Origin: Sphaerotilus microaerophilus
GTDB taxonomy: Bacteria; Pseudomonadota; Gammaproteobacteria; Burkholderiales; Burkholderiaceae_C
Assembly: GCF_023734135.1 (NCBI RefSeq)
Contig: NZ_AP025730.1
Coordinates: forward strand, 868,001-932,000
Reading direction: 5' to 3'
DNA: 64,000 nt
Part shown: positions 62,686-64,000 of the stretch, piece by piece
How the letters are laid out: each line of letters starts with the position of its first letter
How positions within the stretch are numbered: the first letter of the stretch is position 1
The notes under the pieces: model-generated
What the model was told of the DNA's origin: nothing
The model's input: the letters and a program-made list of their open reading frames with translations, nothing else
Database searches by the model: none
Program-made: the position numbers and the translations under genes

Positions 62686-63951
62686 TCACCCCTTCGGAAT
62701 CAGCGTCCCCAGGTCGAATCCCCCATCCGCGGCCTGCTCCGGCGTCGGGCTCACACCCGCGTCCAGCAGCTTGCGCGCCTGCAGGTGGTCCTTGGCGCTG
62801 TTCACCGAGTCCACCGCGATCAGCTTCCCGGCGCGGAAGTGGTAAATCGAGAAGGCCGCGCCCGCTGCCATGTCGCCGCCCATGTCACCCCTGACGGCCC
62901 AGGCGTCGGCGCCGCCCGACAGGCCGGCCATCTGCAGCTTCCGGTCGTACTGGTCGCTCCAGAACCAGGGCGTGGCGGTGAAGGGGCGGGGCTGGCCGAG
63001 CAACGCGGCCGCGGCGGACTTGCCCTGTTCGGTGGCGTTCTGCACCGACTCCAGCCGCAGCAGGCTGCCGTCGGCGAGTTGGCGGGCGGTGCAGTCGCCG
63101 GCAGCGACGATCAGCGGGTCGGCGGTGCGGGTGCAGTCGTCCACCACGATGCCGCGGTCGCAAGCCAGGCCGGCGGCGGCGGCGAGTTGGTCGTTGGCGG
63201 CCACGCCCACACCCAGCACAACCAGGCCGCAGGGGTGGCGGCTGCCGTCGGTCATCAGGACGGCGATGGCCTCGCCGGCCGCATCCGTTTCGATCGATGC
63301 GATGCGTGCATCCAGCACCAGGTTCACGCCGTGTTCGCGGTGCAGCGCGGCGTACCAGTCGGACAGCAGCGGTGCCAGCACGCGGCCGAGCAGGCGCGGG
63401 GCGGCTTCCAGCACCGTCACGGCCAGGCCCTTCTTGCGGGCGGTGGCGGCCACTTCCAGGCCGATGAAGCCGCCGCCGATCACCAGCACCGGCAGACTGC
63501 GCTCGGCGCAGGTGGTCAGGCGCGCGGCGATGGCGGACGCGTCGTCCTTGCTGCGCAGCGGCAGCACGTTGGGCGCGCCGATGCCCGGCAGCGGCAGGCT
63601 GCGCGGGGTGGAGCCGGTGGCCAGCACCAGGCCGGTGTAGGCCAGCGCTTCTCCGCCGGCCAGCTTCACCTTCTGGGCGGCCCGGTCGATGGCTTCCACT
63701 GTCACGCCGGTGCGCAGGGTGATGCCCTTCTTGGCGAGCATCTCGGGCGCGCGCATCACCAGCTGGGCTTCACCCATCTCGCCGGCCAGCCAGGCCTTGG
63801 ACAGCGGCGGGCGGTGGTAGGGGCCGTGGGGCTCGTCGCCGAGCATCGTGATGGCGCCGGTGTAGCCGCCGCTGCGCAGCGCTTCGGCGGTCTGGGTGCC
63901 GGCCTGCCCGGCCCCGATGATGACGATGTGGCCTTCCACGGCAGCGCTCAT
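62686..63951 (-). CDS. FAD-dependent ferredoxin/rubredoxin reductase-like protein
   Basis: 421 residues. The FAD loop is HIVIIGAGQAGTQTAEALR, the NAD loop is VLVIGGGFIGLEVAATARKKG, and GIVVDDCTRTADPLIVAAGDCTA is the third signature. The C-terminal reductase domain has WFWSDQYDRKLQMAG. This is the type that delivers electrons from NADH to the ferredoxin of ring-hydroxylating or P450 systems. Its ATG overlaps the stop of an upstream gene cut by the window end, probably its electron-accepting partner. Confidence 0.92.
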   Translation of the reverse strand: MSAAVEGHIVIIGAGQAGTQTAEALRSGGYTGAITMLGDEPHGPYHRPPLSKAWLAGEMGEAQLVMRAPEMLAKKGITLRTGVTVEAIDRAAQKVKLAGGEALAYTGLVLATGSTPRSLPLPGIGAPNVLPLRSKDDASAIAARLTTCAERSLPVLVIGGGFIGLEVAATARKKGLAVTVLEAAPRLLGRVLAPLLSDWYAALHREHGVNLVLDARIASIETDAAGEAIAVLMTDGSRHPCGLVVLGVGVAANDQLAAAAGLACDRGIVVDDCTRTADPLIVAAGDCTARQLADGSLLRLESVQNATEQGKSAAAALLGQPRPFTATPWFWSDQYDRKLQMAGLSGGADAWAVRGDMGGDMAAGAAFSIYHFRAGKLIAVDSVNSAKDHLQARKLLDAGVSPTPEQAADGGFDLGTLIPKG

Positions 63952-64000
63952 TCCTGCGTAGCGGGCAGGCGGACGGTGGCGCCGTCCATCGCGGCGCTGG
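63948..64000 (-). CDS. 3' end of an unidentified gene, translationally coupled to the flavoprotein
   Basis: Sixteen codons (ending DGATVRLPATQE) and the stop TGA at 63948-63950, which overlaps the flavoprotein start as ATGA. Too short to identify. By context it may be a ferredoxin or Rieske component of an oxygenase, which would be an upstream partner of the reductase; that is only a guess. Confidence 0.5.
   Translation of the reverse strand, partial: SAAMDGATVRLPATQE

Overview
The window comes from a very GC-rich (roughly 70 % by eye) Gram-negative chromosome. The gene content and order (cca beside slt and fau, folB-ttcA, glmU-AsnC-glmS, DUF6279 and DUF4136 lipoproteins, protocatechuate 4,5-cleavage genes, Bug-type binding protein) point to a betaproteobacterium of the order Burkholderiales, probably in the Leptothrix/Sphaerotilus/Rubrivivax/Ideonella neighbourhood. 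That placement is inference; no marker RNA gene is present. I see no tRNA, rRNA or CRISPR array.

Layout. 1-13 kb: housekeeping genes. These are the end of an OmpW porin with a textbook terminator, fau, slt, cca, a MidA methyltransferase, a FolM-like reductase with folB, ttcA, two lipoproteins, glmU, and a small membrane protein with a degenerate J-domain. 12.5-15.1 kb: an Lrp/AsnC regulator divergent from glmS. 15.2-25.4 kb: a trimethylamine N-oxide respiration locus, torR / torS / torT / torA, with genes facing alternately. TorA carries a C-terminal mono-haem cytochrome c domain of the kind normally found at the end of TorC, and no torC or torD is nearby. The adjoining molybdenum-cofactor gene mobB is split by a 1642-bp IS1182-type element flanked by a 5-bp target duplication; removing the element and one duplication restores the frame. 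25.4-34.5 kb: GcvR-like protein, SelO, membrane protein, GST, DUF1615 lipoprotein, LysR/azoreductase pair, pirin, and a PepSY/cytochrome b pair. 34.6-38.9 kb: TetR regulator with a tannase/feruloyl-esterase-like lipoprotein, then a flavocytochrome c sulfide dehydrogenase pair. 39-44.2 kb: GNAT protein, QseBC-like two-component system, ferredoxin, acyltransferase, universal stress protein.

44.3-57.4 kb: a protocatechuate (or gallate) 4,5-cleavage pathway in two blocks, LysR - solute-binding-like protein - ligJ and ligK - DUF1932 dehydrogenase - ligI - ligA - ligB - ligC. Between them lie a proton antiporter and an acyl-CoA dehydrogenase / CoA ligase / MarR module with a clean operator-like inverted repeat, which resembles the side-chain part of hydroxycinnamate catabolism. 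LigAB opens the ring, LigC oxidises the semialdehyde, LigI hydrolyses the pyrone, LigJ hydrates, and LigK splits the product to pyruvate and oxaloacetate. The expected 4-oxalomesaconate tautomerase (LigU/GalD) is not visible. 57.4-64 kb: an RlmN-like radical-SAM protein translationally coupled to a DUF1016/YhcG-type PD-(D/E)xK protein, then aldo/keto reductase, Bug binding protein, AEC transporter and a ferredoxin-reductase-like flavoprotein whose upstream partner runs off the window.

Most promising for follow-up: the TorA-cytochrome fusion with its disrupted mobB, the RlmN-like/DUF1016 coupling with in-frame hairpins, and the unexplained conserved-looking proteins in the protocatechuate cluster.
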